64,000 nucleotides of DNA from Symsagittifera roscoffensis (taxonomy: Eukaryota; Xenacoelomorpha; Acoela; Convolutidae), in assembly GCF_963678635.1 (NCBI RefSeq), contig NC_087062.1, positions 53,950,473 to 54,014,472 of the forward strand, given 5' to 3'. The stretch's first letter is position 1. Each line of letters opens with the position of its first letter. A program made the position numbers and the translations under genes. Positions 1 to 12,299 of this stretch are shown one piece after another. The notes beneath the pieces were generated by a model, which saw only the letters and a list, made by a program, of their open reading frames with translations, was not told the origin of the DNA and did not search any database.

Positions 1-3000
1 GATGAACCCAGAGATTGACGACAGTCCATGAAATATTTCGTTTTGATGTGTTGTCTGGTGATTCTTATTCATTTCTATGAGTGGCTCTTCTTTTTCTCTG
101 CTAAATGTAAATGATCTCCGGGAGTTAGTGAAAATATTCTTTGAAATGTTCCGTTTTGATTGCTTTGTAATGTAGTGATGTTTTTTTTATTTTAATCGGA
201 CGCTGATGCCTGTATCTGCCAGAAATGGATGAATCCAGAGATTGACGATATTCCATGAAGTATTTCGTTCTCATGTCTTGTCTAATTATGCTTTTTCCCT
301 TCTATAAGTTGCTCTTGTTTTTTTCTGCTATATTAAGATGATCTCCGAGAATTGGAAAGTGTTTCTTGAATAGTTTGTTTTTGATTGCTTTGTAATGTCG
401 TGATGGTTTTTCACTTTGATCGGAGGCTGTTGCCTGTCTCTGCCAGAAATGGATGAACCCAGAGATTGACGATAGTCCATGAAATATTTCGTTCTGATGT
501 ATTGTCTAGTTATGCTTATTCACTTTGATTAGTAGCTCTTCTTTTTTTCCTGCTATATGTAGATGATCTCCGATAATTAGAAAATTTCTCTTCAATTGTT
601 TATTTTTGATTGCTTTGCTGTGTCGTGATGTTTTTCTTTTTGATCAGAGGCTTTCGTTTGTCTCTGCCTGAATTGGATGAACCCAGAGATTGACGATAGT
701 CCATGAAATATTTCGTTTTGATGTTTTGTCTGGTGATTCTTATTCATTTCTATGAGTGGCTCTTCTTTTTCTCTGCTAAATGTAAATGATCTCCGGGAGT
801 TAACGAAAATATTCTTTGAAATGTTCCGTTTTGATTGCGTTGTAATGTAGTGATGTTTTTTTTTCTTTCATTTTAATCGGACGCTGATGCCTGTATCTGC
901 CAGAAATGGATGAATCCAGAGATTGATGATATTCCATGAAGTATTTCGTTCTCATGTCTTGTCTAATTATGCTTATTCACTTCTATAAGTTGCTCTTGTT
1001 TTTTTTCTGCTATTTTAAGATGATCTCCGAGAAGTGCAAAGTTTTTCTTGATTAATTTGTTTTTGATTGCTTTATAATGTCGTGATGTTTTTTCACTTTG
1101 ATCGGAGGCTGTTGCCTGTCTCTGCCAGAAATGGATGAACCCAGAGATTGACGATAGTCCATGAAATATTTCGTTCTGATGTCTTGTCTAGTTATGCTTA
1201 TTCACTTTTTTTAATGGCTCTTGTTTTTTCTGCTATTTTTAGATGATCTCCGAGAATTAGACCATTCATCTTGAATAGTTTGTTTTTAATTGCTTTGTAT
1301 TGTCGTAATGATTTTTTCACTTTGATCGTAGGCTGTTGCCTATATCTGCCAGAAATGGATGAACCCAGAGATTGACGATATTCCATGAAGTATTTCGTTC
1401 TCATGTCTTGTCTAATTATGCTTATTCGCTTCTATAAGTTGCTGTTGTTTTTTTCTGCTATATTAAGATGATCTCCGAGAATTAGAAAGTTTTTCTTGAA
1501 TAGCTTGGTTTTGATTGCTTTGTAATGTCGTGATGTTTTTTCACTTTGATCTGAGGCTGTTGCCTGTATCTGCCAGAAATGGATGACCCCAGAGATTGAC
1601 GATATTCCATGAAGTTTTTGGTTCTCATGTCTTGTCTAATTATGCTTATTCACTTCTATAAGTTGTTCTTGTTTTTTTCTGCTATTTTAAGATAATCTCC
1701 GAGAATTAGAAAGTTTTTCTTGAATTGTTTGTTTTTGATTGCTTTGTAATGTCGTGATGGTTTTTCACTTTGATCGGAGGCTGTTGCCTGTCTCTGCCAG
1801 AAATGGATGAACCCAGAGATTGACGATAGTCCATGAAATATTTCGTTCTGATGTCTTGTCTAGTTGTGCTTATTCTTTTCTATTTGGGGCTCTAGTTTTT
1901 TTTTCCGCTATAGGTAGATGATCTCCGATAATTAGAAAAATTCTCTTCAGTAGTTTCTTTTTGATTGCTTTGCTGTGCCGTGATATTATTTTTCTTTTTC
2001 ATCAGAGGCTTTCGTTTGTCTCTGTCAGAAATGAATGAACCCAGAGATTGACGATAGTTCATGAACTATTTCGTTCTCATGTCTTGTCTAATTATGCTTA
2101 TTCACTTCTATAAGTTGCTCTTGTTTTTTTCTGCTATTTTAAGATGATCTCCGAGAATTGCAAAGTTTTTCTTGATTAATTTGTTTTTGATTGCTTTATA
2201 ATGTCGTGATGTTTTTTCACTTTGATCGGAGGCTGTTGCCTGTCTCTGCCAGAAATGGATGAACCCAGAGATTGACCATAGTCCATGAAATATTTCGTTC
2301 TGATGTCTTGTCTAGTTATGCTTATTCACTTTTTTTAATGGCTCTTGTTTTTTCTGCTATTTTTAGATGATCTCCGAGAATTAGACCATTCATCTTGAAT
2401 AGTTTGTTTTTAATTGCTTTGTATTGTCGTAATGATTTTTTCACTTTGATCGTAGGCTGTTGCCTATATCTGCCAGAAATGGATGAACCCAGAGATTGAC
2501 GATATTCCATGAAGTATTTCGTTCTCATGTCTTGTCTAATTATGCTTATTCGCTTCTATAAGTTGCTGTTGTTTTTTTCTGCTATATTAAGATGATCTCC
2601 GAGAATTAGAAAGTTTTTCTTGAATAGCTTGGTTTTGATTGCTTTGTAATGTCGTGATGTTTTTTCACTTTGATCTGAGGCTGTTGCCTGTATCTGCCAG
2701 AAATGGATGACCCCAGAGATTGACGATATTCCATGAAGTTTTTGGTTCTCATGTCTTGTCTAATTATGCTTATTCACTTCTATAAGTTGTTCTTGTTTTT
2801 TTCTGCTATTTTAAGATAATCTCCGAGAATTAGAAAGTTTTTCTTGAATTGTTTGTTTTTGATTGCTTTGTAATGTCGTGATGGTTTTTCACTTTGATCG
2901 GAGGCTGTTGCCTGTCTCTGCCAGAAATGGATGAACCCAGAGATTGACGATAGTCCATGAAATATTTCGTTCTGATGTCTTGTCTAGTTGTGCTTATTCT

Positions 3001-3800
3001 TTTCTATTTGGGGCTCTAGTTTTTTTTTCCGCTATAGGTAGATGATCTCCGATAATTAGAAAAATTCTCTTCAGTAGTTTCTTTTTGATTGCTTTGCTGT
3101 GCCGTGATATTATTTTTCTTTTTCATCAGAGGCTTTCATTTGTCTCTGTCAGAAATGAATGAACCCAGAGATTGACGATAGTTCATGAACTATTTCGTTT
3201 TGATGTCTTGTCTAATTATGCTGATTCATTTCTATCAGTGGCTCTTGTTTAGTTTTCTGCTATATAGATGATCTTCGAGAATTAGAAACATTCTCTTTAA
3301 TAATTTTTTTATTGCTTTGCTCTGTCGTGTTGTTTTTTTTTTCTATTTGATCAGAGGCTTTTGTTTGTCTCTGCTAGAAATGGATGAACCCGGAGATTGA
3401 CGATAGTCCATGAAATCTTTCGTTCTGATGTGTTGTCTTGTGATGCTTATTCCTGAAATATTTTGTTCCGATCACTTGTCTTGTGATGCTAGTCTTGGAA
3501 TTTTGTTTTGAAAATAACAATTTCTTTTTTTTATTTGTTTTTTCGTGGTTATTTTTTCGCTTTGATCAGAGGCTGTTGTCTATCTCTGCCAGTAATGGAT
3601 GAACTCAGATATTGACAATCGTTCATGAAAAATTCGTTCTGATTCATTGTTTTGTGACGTTTATTCAAAACTGTTAGTGGCTGTTGTTTTTCTTTTCTAT
3701 ACCTATATGAACCCCGAGAAGTTAAATAAAATTGGAATTGTATTTTATTGCTGTTGTGATGTTTTTTTGCTTTGATCAGAGGCTGTTTCCTATTTCCTTA
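1..3800. repeat. 225-bp satellite array with higher-order duplication
   Basis: A tandem array with a period close to 225 bp. The anchor phrase ggatgaacccagagattgac, or a close variant, recurs near 1, 229, 449, 674, 903, 1133, 1355, 1583, 1806, 2031, 2257, 2479, 2707, 2930, 3154, 3381 and 3596. Each monomer also holds a TTTCGTTCTGATG-like stretch, a T-rich stretch and a GATGATCTCCGAGAATTAG-like stretch. The last monomers (after about 3400) are shorter and diverged, so the array decays at its right edge. The array begins before the window. Short ORFs on the minus strand are by-products of the repeat; two of them, 1124 bp apart, encode the same 68 residues. Confidence 0.95.
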
Positions 3801-5705
3801 TCAACTATTTCCTGATAATATTTCCTTCTGATTCCTGGTTGATATTGTTAACTATCTAATTTTTGCTATATCACTATATGGATTCAATTTATTAAGAGGC
3901 TAACCGTTTTTTGCCAGTAGTGTCCTTATGGTTTCGTGACGTTACATCACTTTGAAAGGGGACTAGAATTTTTTGGTTCTCTACGTTTTGTGAGTTCGAT
4001 TTTACATAAGTAAATTATTTTGTTTAGCTAAAATTGGCAGCATACAAAATTGAATTAAAAAATTCGGTTTGTCTTGATTATGATCTTTGCAAACATAACA
4101 GTTGTCAACTGAACCAATCATATATGTTTCCAAGCTTCCGAGTTTTTCTCTGATATACAAATCCTGAAAAATTTGAAGAAATTTATACGATAATTTATAT
4201 ACGATTATACGAAATCGATAATTGGCGACTCTTTTTTTGAGACTTTCCTTGTACTGCAAGATGATAGATTTTAGGGGCGGCTCAACTCCAACACAAAAAA
4301 TTTTCTGAGAGTAATCAGAGATTTTCGGGGGGCAAAAGATATAATCGAGCTTCAAAAACAATCTGAAAAGCCTTGAGTGGTCGCTATAACTGAGCAAGGA
4401 TTTTGATCTCGAGTTATACTATTAAGTTTTTATACAAAGCCAAAATATTCGGTTATACGTTATACTATAGTCAGATTATACGATTTTAAGTTACGTTTTA
4501 TAATTGTACGTCATATATCACAGGAACAGGTGACACTTGTTGACTTTTGGCCTTGTTCTTTCGAGAAAAAAAAAACGAAGTATTTTTGGTTATAATGATT
4601 GATCTGGAAAGAAACGATGGGTTGTGATAAACAAAGGTGGGGATTTTCCTGAGACTTGTGAGATTGTTATTTTCATTTCAGCGCTGTTGAGAACATATAT
4701 ATGAAATATTTTGTCTTTGTTGTGAAGGACCTAAGAATGCTTGTGGTGTGGCTGTTCAATTTTGTAAGATTCGACGCGTGATTTGATTTGATTGTCTTCG
4801 TTGTCAGCTTAGATTTATCAAGGACCGTAAAAATATTTTATGAATTGACGAGGTAGCAAGTTATGAAGCCTCTGTAATGGTGGCAGTTTGTTTTTACACT
4901 TCCTTGTTTTGTCTTTGTTTTTTGTTATGGTTTTCCGCACCCGTTCACTTGTTTGTCTATGTAGCCTCAGGGTATTGAAGTACACAAAGATTGCCAGATG
5001 TTTTTGTTCTAGACGTCTCATTCTTTTACTTGGGACGGCTGAGTAAACATGCCACAAATTTTCCTAGCCGGTGGTCCAATCCAGATTCTTGCAGCTGCAA
5101 CGAAAGAACGGCAGTTTAAAGTCTTTTCTGGCTTTGTTTTAAATAAGAAGTTAAGGATTACCGATTACATATGTCATTTGTGCCCATTAAATCTCTTAAA
5201 AGCTTTGATCTTTCTTTGATGAGGCTGCTTACCATCTCTGTTTTGTCTGCTCGATCAATTTTTTGATAATGGTCTGATTGTCGTCACGATCAAACGATTT
5301 GAGCTGTCTGATTTAAAATTGGTGGATTAATAACTACTTGCGTATATTGCCAATGAAATCGAAAAATATCTCTTTTTATAGATACAATTAAATTAAAAGC
5401 TAAATATAAAACTTCACTGTGTAGATTGATTTAAGACAGACAGCGCTTGAGAGAAGGTGCTTGTGGTCATATCTATATTTTTGTGGTTGGTTGACTGCTG
5501 CTTAAAAATAGATAAAAATAGTTTGGAATCAGTCTTGCGCGGACGGTTGAACGCACACCCCCAGAAATTAAGCCAATGATACGATCTGAATTTTGATACG
5601 CAGCAAGAAGGCTTTGAGTGGCCTACAATTTATGAATTTTCAATTGAAAATTATCAATAGATTATTGGATTGGTTATATTGAGATTTTGTGTAACAGTTA
5701 TAAAT
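3801..5705. other. AT-rich intergenic stretch, no gene supported
   Basis: Short AT-rich ORFs only, with no recognisable domain. One minus-strand piece near 5050-5130 has an acceptor-like TTGCAG followed by about 70 bp open in one frame and a GTAAAAG donor-like end. It could be a small internal exon, but nothing around it supports a gene model. Confidence 0.5.
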
Positions 5706-8700
5706 ATGTATGCACCTTGTCACATTGGCTTAAATAGTTCTCATTTTACTCTGACTCGGTTGATATTGATTGCCGTGGTGCTCATTACCCCCTTATTGAG
5801 TGGCTCCGGTTCCAGAGTGAAGCTTTTCTTCCATTCAAAGAGATATAAGTCGCAAGTGTTCATCGAAGCAAAAGAAAACACCGTCTTATTCTGCAACAAT
5901 CAAGTAAGTCACAATATTGCACCATTTGACACACAAACAAGTTAAGCGTACGTTGAATGTTTTGCCATTTTCATTAGATTTTGTTTAGAAACTCTAACCC
6001 CGCTTCAGTGATTTTTCTCTAACTAGATTTAACTTGCGTCAAAGATGACCCATGTAGAGAGTGACTTTTCGTATAAATTGTCTTTAGTTATAAAGCTGCG
6101 GTTTAAATAAACGGTTTTGAATTTAATACACGGATCGACTGAGCAAGCTGCAAATTTGTGTCCAAACAGCCCTAAAAATCGAGCCTAAAGCAACAACAAT
6201 GACGTTGAGTCGTTGCATGAACAGTATTCGTCACTCTTGGAAAACTAAAAAGCATTTTTTAAAGGAATGAACTCTCACCCTAAATATTATCAGCAACTTC
6301 GAGTCACGAAATCTCGTTTAAACTAATTTTTTCTGCCTCTCTCATCTATCTCAAGAATTTCAGTAATTGTTCCGACTTTCGTAACGAAAGTAACGGAATA
6401 TTTGTGCTCGGGGCGGGTTTTTTTTCTTCAGACAAATTTCGACTTTTTAACTAGCCATTTTTGACGGAATTTTAAAATATCATTCAAAAGGTATTGTTGT
6501 CTTGAGCTTAAATTCGAAAAGATAGTTCACCTGTGATTATTTTTTGCAAAGTTTTGGAACGATTTCTAAGACTGATTAAATCTCCGCTGTATATCCGTTA
6601 ATAGCGCGAAATATATCGCACGTTAATTGTCCCAAAATGGCAATCTTTAAACCCCCATAACTTTACGAAAACTGATCACAGGTGAAATGTATTTTCAATT
6701 TTAAGCTCAGGACAACAATACCTTTCGAATGTTAAAAAAAAGTTCCGTCAAAAATGGCCAGTTCAAAAGTCGAAATTTGTCTGAAGAAAAAAAACCCACC
6801 TCGAGCACAAATATTCCGTTACTTTCGTATCGAAAGTCGGAACAAAAATTAATTTTACTTTATTGATGTTAATTTGTTTTATGTTATTACTGCTCAATAG
6901 ACCTTAAAAGGCAGTCGGATACGAGCAGTCTTATTATTCTTAGTACGAACTCACACACAAGACATTCTCTTGTCATTTCGTTGGCTTATCTTCAGTGCGG
7001 ATTCTTGAAGACTAACTTTACTTCCTAAATACCCAAGAAGTTGGCCGAAAACATTTTTCAATGACAATTTTTACAGTATAATTGTTGTGATCAGATCAAG
7101 ATGTGATGCTTATGCATTTGGTGGAACTTTTGCTCTAATCTTGATATGTAGAATTGGAAATTTGAATTGCTTTTTGCTTTTTGAATTGCTCTTTTCCTGA
7201 AGTTTACTTTCCACTCATTGTAGTGCAACAACTCTTGCTACAGAAACATCGGAAAATAATATCGATGAAAAAATAACAGAACTTTCAAAAAGTTCTGTTA
7301 TAGTTTTTGTGATCAGATTAGTCTGCATGTATATTTGCGCATCAATCTGTTTTGGCAGCATCCGGTTGCCCTTGTTTTTTCTGAGCTCTTTTTGAAAAAT
7401 AAAAATGAGAATACATTAGAGCCGGTATAACGGTGGTATAAGTTCCTACCCCGGCAGGGTCATGGCGAAGTAGCGATGATCTTAGACATTCCCAATTACA
7501 TGTTACTTATTTGCTGTAATTTATTTTTCCATATGATTCCCATCTTTTGATGGAGGTGAGATGCTGTGACTAAAAAGTACTTACAGGTGAATTGCATTTG
7601 ATAAATCCTCGTTGATGTAAACTGTGAAGGAGTGTGTAACTGTTCGCCTGCTTCTGAAAAAATAATTTATCTGAATGAATAGAATGCTGCAATTTTCTGT
7701 CTCGAGGTCAGAGTGCAAAAGTTTTGTATAAGTTATTAACAATTGATTCTATCCTTGGTATAAACATTTGGTTGACCTTTTAGGATTGTGTTGCGAGTCA
7801 TGATGAGCCAGACCACTTTGCCAGTCTGAACTTCGTGTCGTGGCAGGAGTACACTAACCTGGGCTTCCCCATTGTGACCAGCAACAAGTATGAACAGATG
7901 CACTCTCTCAATGGGTTTCACAATTTCGTAGTGGATACTCATTCCAAGAAGGATCACTCTATGCTGTGTGACAGCAAAGACCTGTTCGCGAAGACTAACA
8001 AGCAGTAAGAACTATTTCTGTCTATACTTTTCAGCAACGCTTTCGTTATAAACAAGCACCGATGGTTTGAAGGAGCTATGCCTATATTATTTCTATGAGT
8101 CGAACGTTTTTCCATGCCGCTGCCATGCAATTTAAAATACACTGCGAAAGAAAATGAGAAAATATCAGTTGCTTAGCTATCCACAGATCCTCAGAATTCT
8201 GTCTATGATCTGTTTAATTCGGTCGAATTCTATGAACAATTTTTGTATAAATGCCGAAAGTTATTTTTGTCTTTGTGTGTTTAAGGTGCAAGGGACTGTC
8301 GTTCAAAGGCAGATTGAGTCCCAAACTGGTGGAGAGTGAGCGACCCTGGACAGCCTCTCTGTCTGTGCTGAGTGTGAGCGTGGACATGACTGTGTTGAAA
8401 CAGAGTGCCCCCTTCACCTTCAGACACACGCCAGAGTACAAACTGGCACTCAGTCCTCTCGATATAGTGATCCAACTCACAATCACTGGCTGGTCCTTCT
8501 GCAACCTCGGAAGTGGTATGTACTAACTGGGTAACATTTAAATTGCACCCATTTGTTTTTGAGTGACAGATTTGTATAGGTAGTTCAAGCATGCATGATA
8601 TTTTGTGATAGTCAAAGTTATTTTGATATTCATGTGTCCTGAGTTTGCCGAGTGCATTGAATAGAATCTGAGGAAGATGTAGATGGAAGTATTTTAGGCT

Positions 8701-9326
8701 TTAAATGTCCATTGGAATTGCTATTCAAAGGCATAAAATGGGGGAATAAATGAAAACAATAAATGCTAGCTCATTGAAATTTGTTCAGCGGAAAGCAGTT
8801 AGGGTGCTCAACTGTTGTTGCCGCCGGGACTTTTGAATACTAATTGGCCCTAATTGTATAATCAATTTCAGTTGAGTGTCCTGTGCAACTAGAAGCTTCG
8901 GACTCCACCCATCTGGTGTTCACTCTAGACTTCAAGTTGGACAACTTCCGACCCAGACTAACGGGTGAAACAAACCACTACAAGAAGTACTCACTGGGTG
9001 ACGGAGCTTGTCTGTTCGTGGGAAAATTCTATTACCGCACACACCCCACACAGTTTTACAACCCAACTACCCCTGAGTACCAGAATGATGCCATACCGCC
9101 GGCGTTTGAGGGGGTGCAGTTTCTAGTGAATGGGGGAATTTTCCCGCAGTTGAAAAATGAGTCCAAACCTGTATGGTTGAAGCAACCCCCAGGCTTCCCG
9201 ACAACTGATTTCAGCTCGAAGTTTGCGTTTTTCATGGAGCAAACGAAGAGTCTCTACGACGAGACAATGTTCGAAATTGTCTACAGACCGCCTAGCTTAG
9301 GATCAAAGTTGCCAAATGGGTGCTGA
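5706..9326 (+). CDS. Unknown membrane-anchored or secreted protein, four exons, about 367 aa
   Basis: Four exons join in one frame with canonical splice sites: 5706-5903 (donor GTAAGT), 7784-8004 (acceptor TTTTAG, donor GTAAGA), 8286-8515 (acceptor TTTAAG, donor GTATGT) and 8872-9326 (acceptor TTTCAG, stop TGA). Junction phases 0, 2 and 1 match at every boundary. The first in-frame ATG is 5706. Residues about 22-38 form one hydrophobic segment (LILIAVVLITPLLSG), preceded by a short polar N-terminus, so a signal anchor (type II) or a signal peptide fits. The remainder is hydrophilic, has scattered cysteines (CNNQDC, FCNLGSVECP, DGACLF, C-terminal NGC) and alternating hydrophobic patterns suggesting a beta-rich extracellular or lumenal domain. 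GC content and codon use in the exons are clearly higher than in the flanking DNA. I do not recognise the family and assign no function. An upstream exon cannot be excluded. Confidence 0.75.
6367..6936. repeat. Interspersed 541-bp repeat family, rearranged head-to-head copy (intron 1)
   Basis: Lies in intron 1 of the gene at 5706-9326. The left arm (from TTGTTCCGACTTTCG at 6367) is the reverse complement of the family's right end. The middle and right (about 6550-6845) are in forward orientation and end in AAAGTCGGAACAA, so the two ends form an inverted repeat of about 180-200 bp each. A reversed piece of the family's left end follows (6878-6932), lacking the TCAGGGC-GAA-GCCCTGA hairpin present in other copies. 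Confidence 0.85.
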
Positions 9327-9627
9327 ATTAACTCAATCGGCAATTTAGACTGACATAAATTAATCCCTAGCATAATTTCTTGATACTTTGTCAATCTCGT
9401 GAAATGTTGAAAATATTTCATGTTTGAACTCGTTTTAAATATTCATGCTATACTAAGAAGATCTGAGGGGCTAGTGTATGAAAATTTCAAAACTTATCAC
9501 TACTTTCTCAAAACCTTATTATTTTGTCACAAAATGGTTATTTATATATCAGTTTTGTGCTCACAAAGGCATTGTGCTTGATCAAATCGTAGGCAATTTT
9601 ACAACAAGTAGAACAATATTAAGTACA

Positions 9628-9986
9628 AAGTGATAAAAAAAATTTGTCCTATTAACAAATCAATTAAGGCATGTAAGCTTGCTTGAACCAATTTGGAACG
9701 ATTTATAAGACGGATTAAATCTCGCTTACGCGTTATTAGCGCGAAATATATCGCGCGTTAATTGTCCCAAATTGACCAAAATGGCAATATATAAACCCCC
9801 ATATTTGTACGAAAACTGATCACAGGTGAAATATCTTTTCAAATTTATGCTCAGGACAACAATACCTTTCGAATGATAAAAAAAAACCGTCAAAAATGGC
9901 TAGTTAAAAAGTCGAAATTTTTCTGAAGAAAAAAAACCCACCCCGAGCACAAATATTCCGTTACTTTCGTATCGAAAGTCAGAACA
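9628..9986 (+). repeat. Interspersed 541-bp repeat family, 5'-truncated copy
   Basis: Starts at the internal AGTACAAA...AACAAATCAATTA part and runs through GGAACGATTTATAAGACGG and the GCGCGAAATATATCGCGCG palindrome to the family's right end at 9986. The left end with the GGGC-GAA-GCCC hairpin is missing. A tRNA box-B-like GAGTTCGAATCC lies just downstream near 10021. Confidence 0.85.
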
Positions 9987-11857
9987 ATAAAACGGAAATA
10001 ATTCTTGGGCGAAGCATGAGTTCGAATCCTGAAGTATCAGAGGGTTTGATTTTTTAAGTTCGAGTTTCTTCGAAGGTCTAATTTTTTATTTTTAAGAATC
10101 ACTGAACGTAATGAAATCTCTTATATAGGTCTTGAAGATTTTCTTCGTTTTTGTTCGGGTGAGCTCTACAGATGTGCATTCAATCATATTAATGCATTAA
10201 AATTATATATGCAGTTTGTGAATTCAATTCAAATTCCTCTGCTAAATATTGAGTAAAATTTTTCTCCAAATACGAACGTGGAAATTGCGCGAAAAACGTG
10301 AAAAACTTTCTAGTTTCGAAAGTTGATTTTAATTTTAAGATGTACCAGCGGAATCAAAAATGAACCTATTGATCCAGTTTTTTTAATTGAGTTAATTTTG
10401 ACTAAAAAAAAGTTCAATCATAATTTTGCCTTGAAAGTCAGAGCACTAAGATAAAATAGTTTTGATGATGAAATTTGAAATTAAAGTTAAATAAAAAAAA
10501 ACATTTGTTTTTTTCCGTTCAGTGACTCATTCGGACTGTCTGTTGGCTTAAAACTTGCATGCTCAATCCAAGGCAAATATTGCTATTTGGAAAACAAATC
10601 GGCAAAGGGGCAAAAAAAAACGAGCTTCAGAAATGGATTTTAATTTAGGGCGTTCCAGTGGAATCGAAACTTTAGATATTGCTCCAATTTCTCACTTAAT
10701 TAAACTTAAGACAACTTAAAAAGGGACAGTGCCCTCAAAGATTCTTGATTTGCAAACTCTTTTATGGTAATTCATCCATTTCCGGTAGTTTTAATGTTTT
10801 ATTTTTTTTTTTGAGTTTGCCACCAAAAATCAGGCACTACAATCATCGGAATGGGCCGAGTGATATATCTTATTAAAGCCCTTTTAGTCTTGATGGGAAT
10901 TTGATTAACTGGCTCATAAATTAGTAATGTAAAAAAAAATCAAAAATAGAATCTGCAAAGAAGAGTTTTTTGGAAATATGTTTTAAACTGTTTGTTGTTT
11001 TTTAGTGATCGAAGACAGCTGTTGTCTCAATTAGGTCTAACGTCCTACGCGTTCGTTAAGTTCTATCATTGCAACACGCTCAAAATACGACACCTATTGA
11101 AAAAGAAATGTTTTTATTATTTTTATTCATGTGGTCGGAACATTGCGACACTTGCACAGCAACCGGTAATCCTTGTTACTACTCAATAACGGTTTAACAA
11201 AAATGGACATTTACGACCACTACTCTGTGATTCGCGTTAGTTTGTGAGTCGAATATCGTTGTCTCGACGAAATGGTATGGTTTTTCAAAATTTATTCAAA
11301 ATTTTGGTCTTTTATGGTGCTTTTAGAGCTCAAATTTCTTGTTTTATGCTTGATTTGTAAAGTGCAGCTTACCTTCTGCGTAGTCTGTGGTTAATCTTTT
11401 GCTGTTCCTTGAAAAATTGCTCAAAATCAGTTGGATGTTTTTATTAGTATAATGGGTATTGAGAGGCCTTTTAACCTCTCCTGCAAAAGATACACAAGAA
11501 GGCTTATGTCAAGGCAAAACCCTGACTTAACCGACAGCCCCTTAGATCAACATTTAGTCATTCAGTTAAAAAATTCAAATAACGATTTAAAGTGGAGCAA
11601 AAATGTTTATAAAGTACAGCAAACTTTTTTACAAAAAATTTTTTCATATTTGCAAACATCCCCTCACGCACACATGCACACAATCTATGTAAATTACAAA
11701 GTCAAAAAGATGAAATTAGCGTTCAGCGGTCTTTTATTAATCATAACAGTTACAAAAGAAGGTGTCTTGTAATCGGGAATTACTTTTTTCCTCGTAACAA
11801 CTTTTCTTGCAAATTTTCAACTTGCGTTTTTGTTGAATCGTATCAACTTCCAGGTTC
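9987..11857. other. AT-rich stretch, no gene supported
   Basis: Only short ORFs without recognisable domains. Near 10820-10910 is one copy of a dispersed motif (AATCATCGGAATGGG type) found again near 13660-13790 and 42240-42350. Confidence 0.5.
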
Positions 11858-11930
11858 CTTTGTACTCGGCCTAGAGGAAATGCCGTTGCCTTTGCACTCT
11901 AAGGTATTGGGTTCGACTCGCGGTCGGACC
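11858..11930 (+). repeat. tRNA-like sequence, possible SINE head
   Basis: A box-A-like CTCGGCCTAGAGGA (11865-11878) and a box-B-like GGGTTCGACTC (11909-11919) have tRNA-like spacing. A GGC/GCC D-stem and a CCTT/AAGG anticodon-type stem can be drawn, but the acceptor stem does not pair. This fits a decayed tRNA-derived SINE promoter or tRNA pseudogene, not a functional tRNA. No poly(A) or target duplication was identified. Confidence 0.35.
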
Positions 11931-12299
11931 TTGTTATTTTTAATATGTGTCCAATGAAAAATAATTTCCGGAAAAACTGATATGTGGGACTTTCGTTTAT
12001 CTTCTCACGTTTTGTCGGTTTAGTTGTAACATTGCGGATTTTACTTGCTGGGCATTATTGCGTAGAGTTCCTATTAGATAAAAATAGCTATAATGAAAAT
12101 GTATCGAAATGAAATTTAATTTTTTTAGACCCTTTGGAAAGTTACTCAATTTTCTCAAAAAGTATTTAACTGATTTCAAACAAAGAGTATCAATTGAAAG
12201 ACTGAATAATTTTTTTTGTGTGTGCATTATCTCGTAGTCTCTTTTCCCTAAGTCTCTGTCTACATCCTTCAAAAGTCTGTGGGGGGGGGGGGCTTTTCA

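Noticed and set aside
1198-2528. Two identical 68-aa minus ORFs in the satellite
   Set aside because: They are the same satellite segment repeated at 1124 bp, not genes.
8214-8592. Minus-strand ORFs opposite exon 3 of the four-exon gene
   Set aside because: Shadows of the GC-rich plus-strand exon; splice sites and phase support the plus strand.
10005-10040. tRNA 3' half (GAGTTCGAATCC) beside the repeat copy at 9986
   Set aside because: No box A or matching acceptor stem nearby; a box B alone is too short to call.
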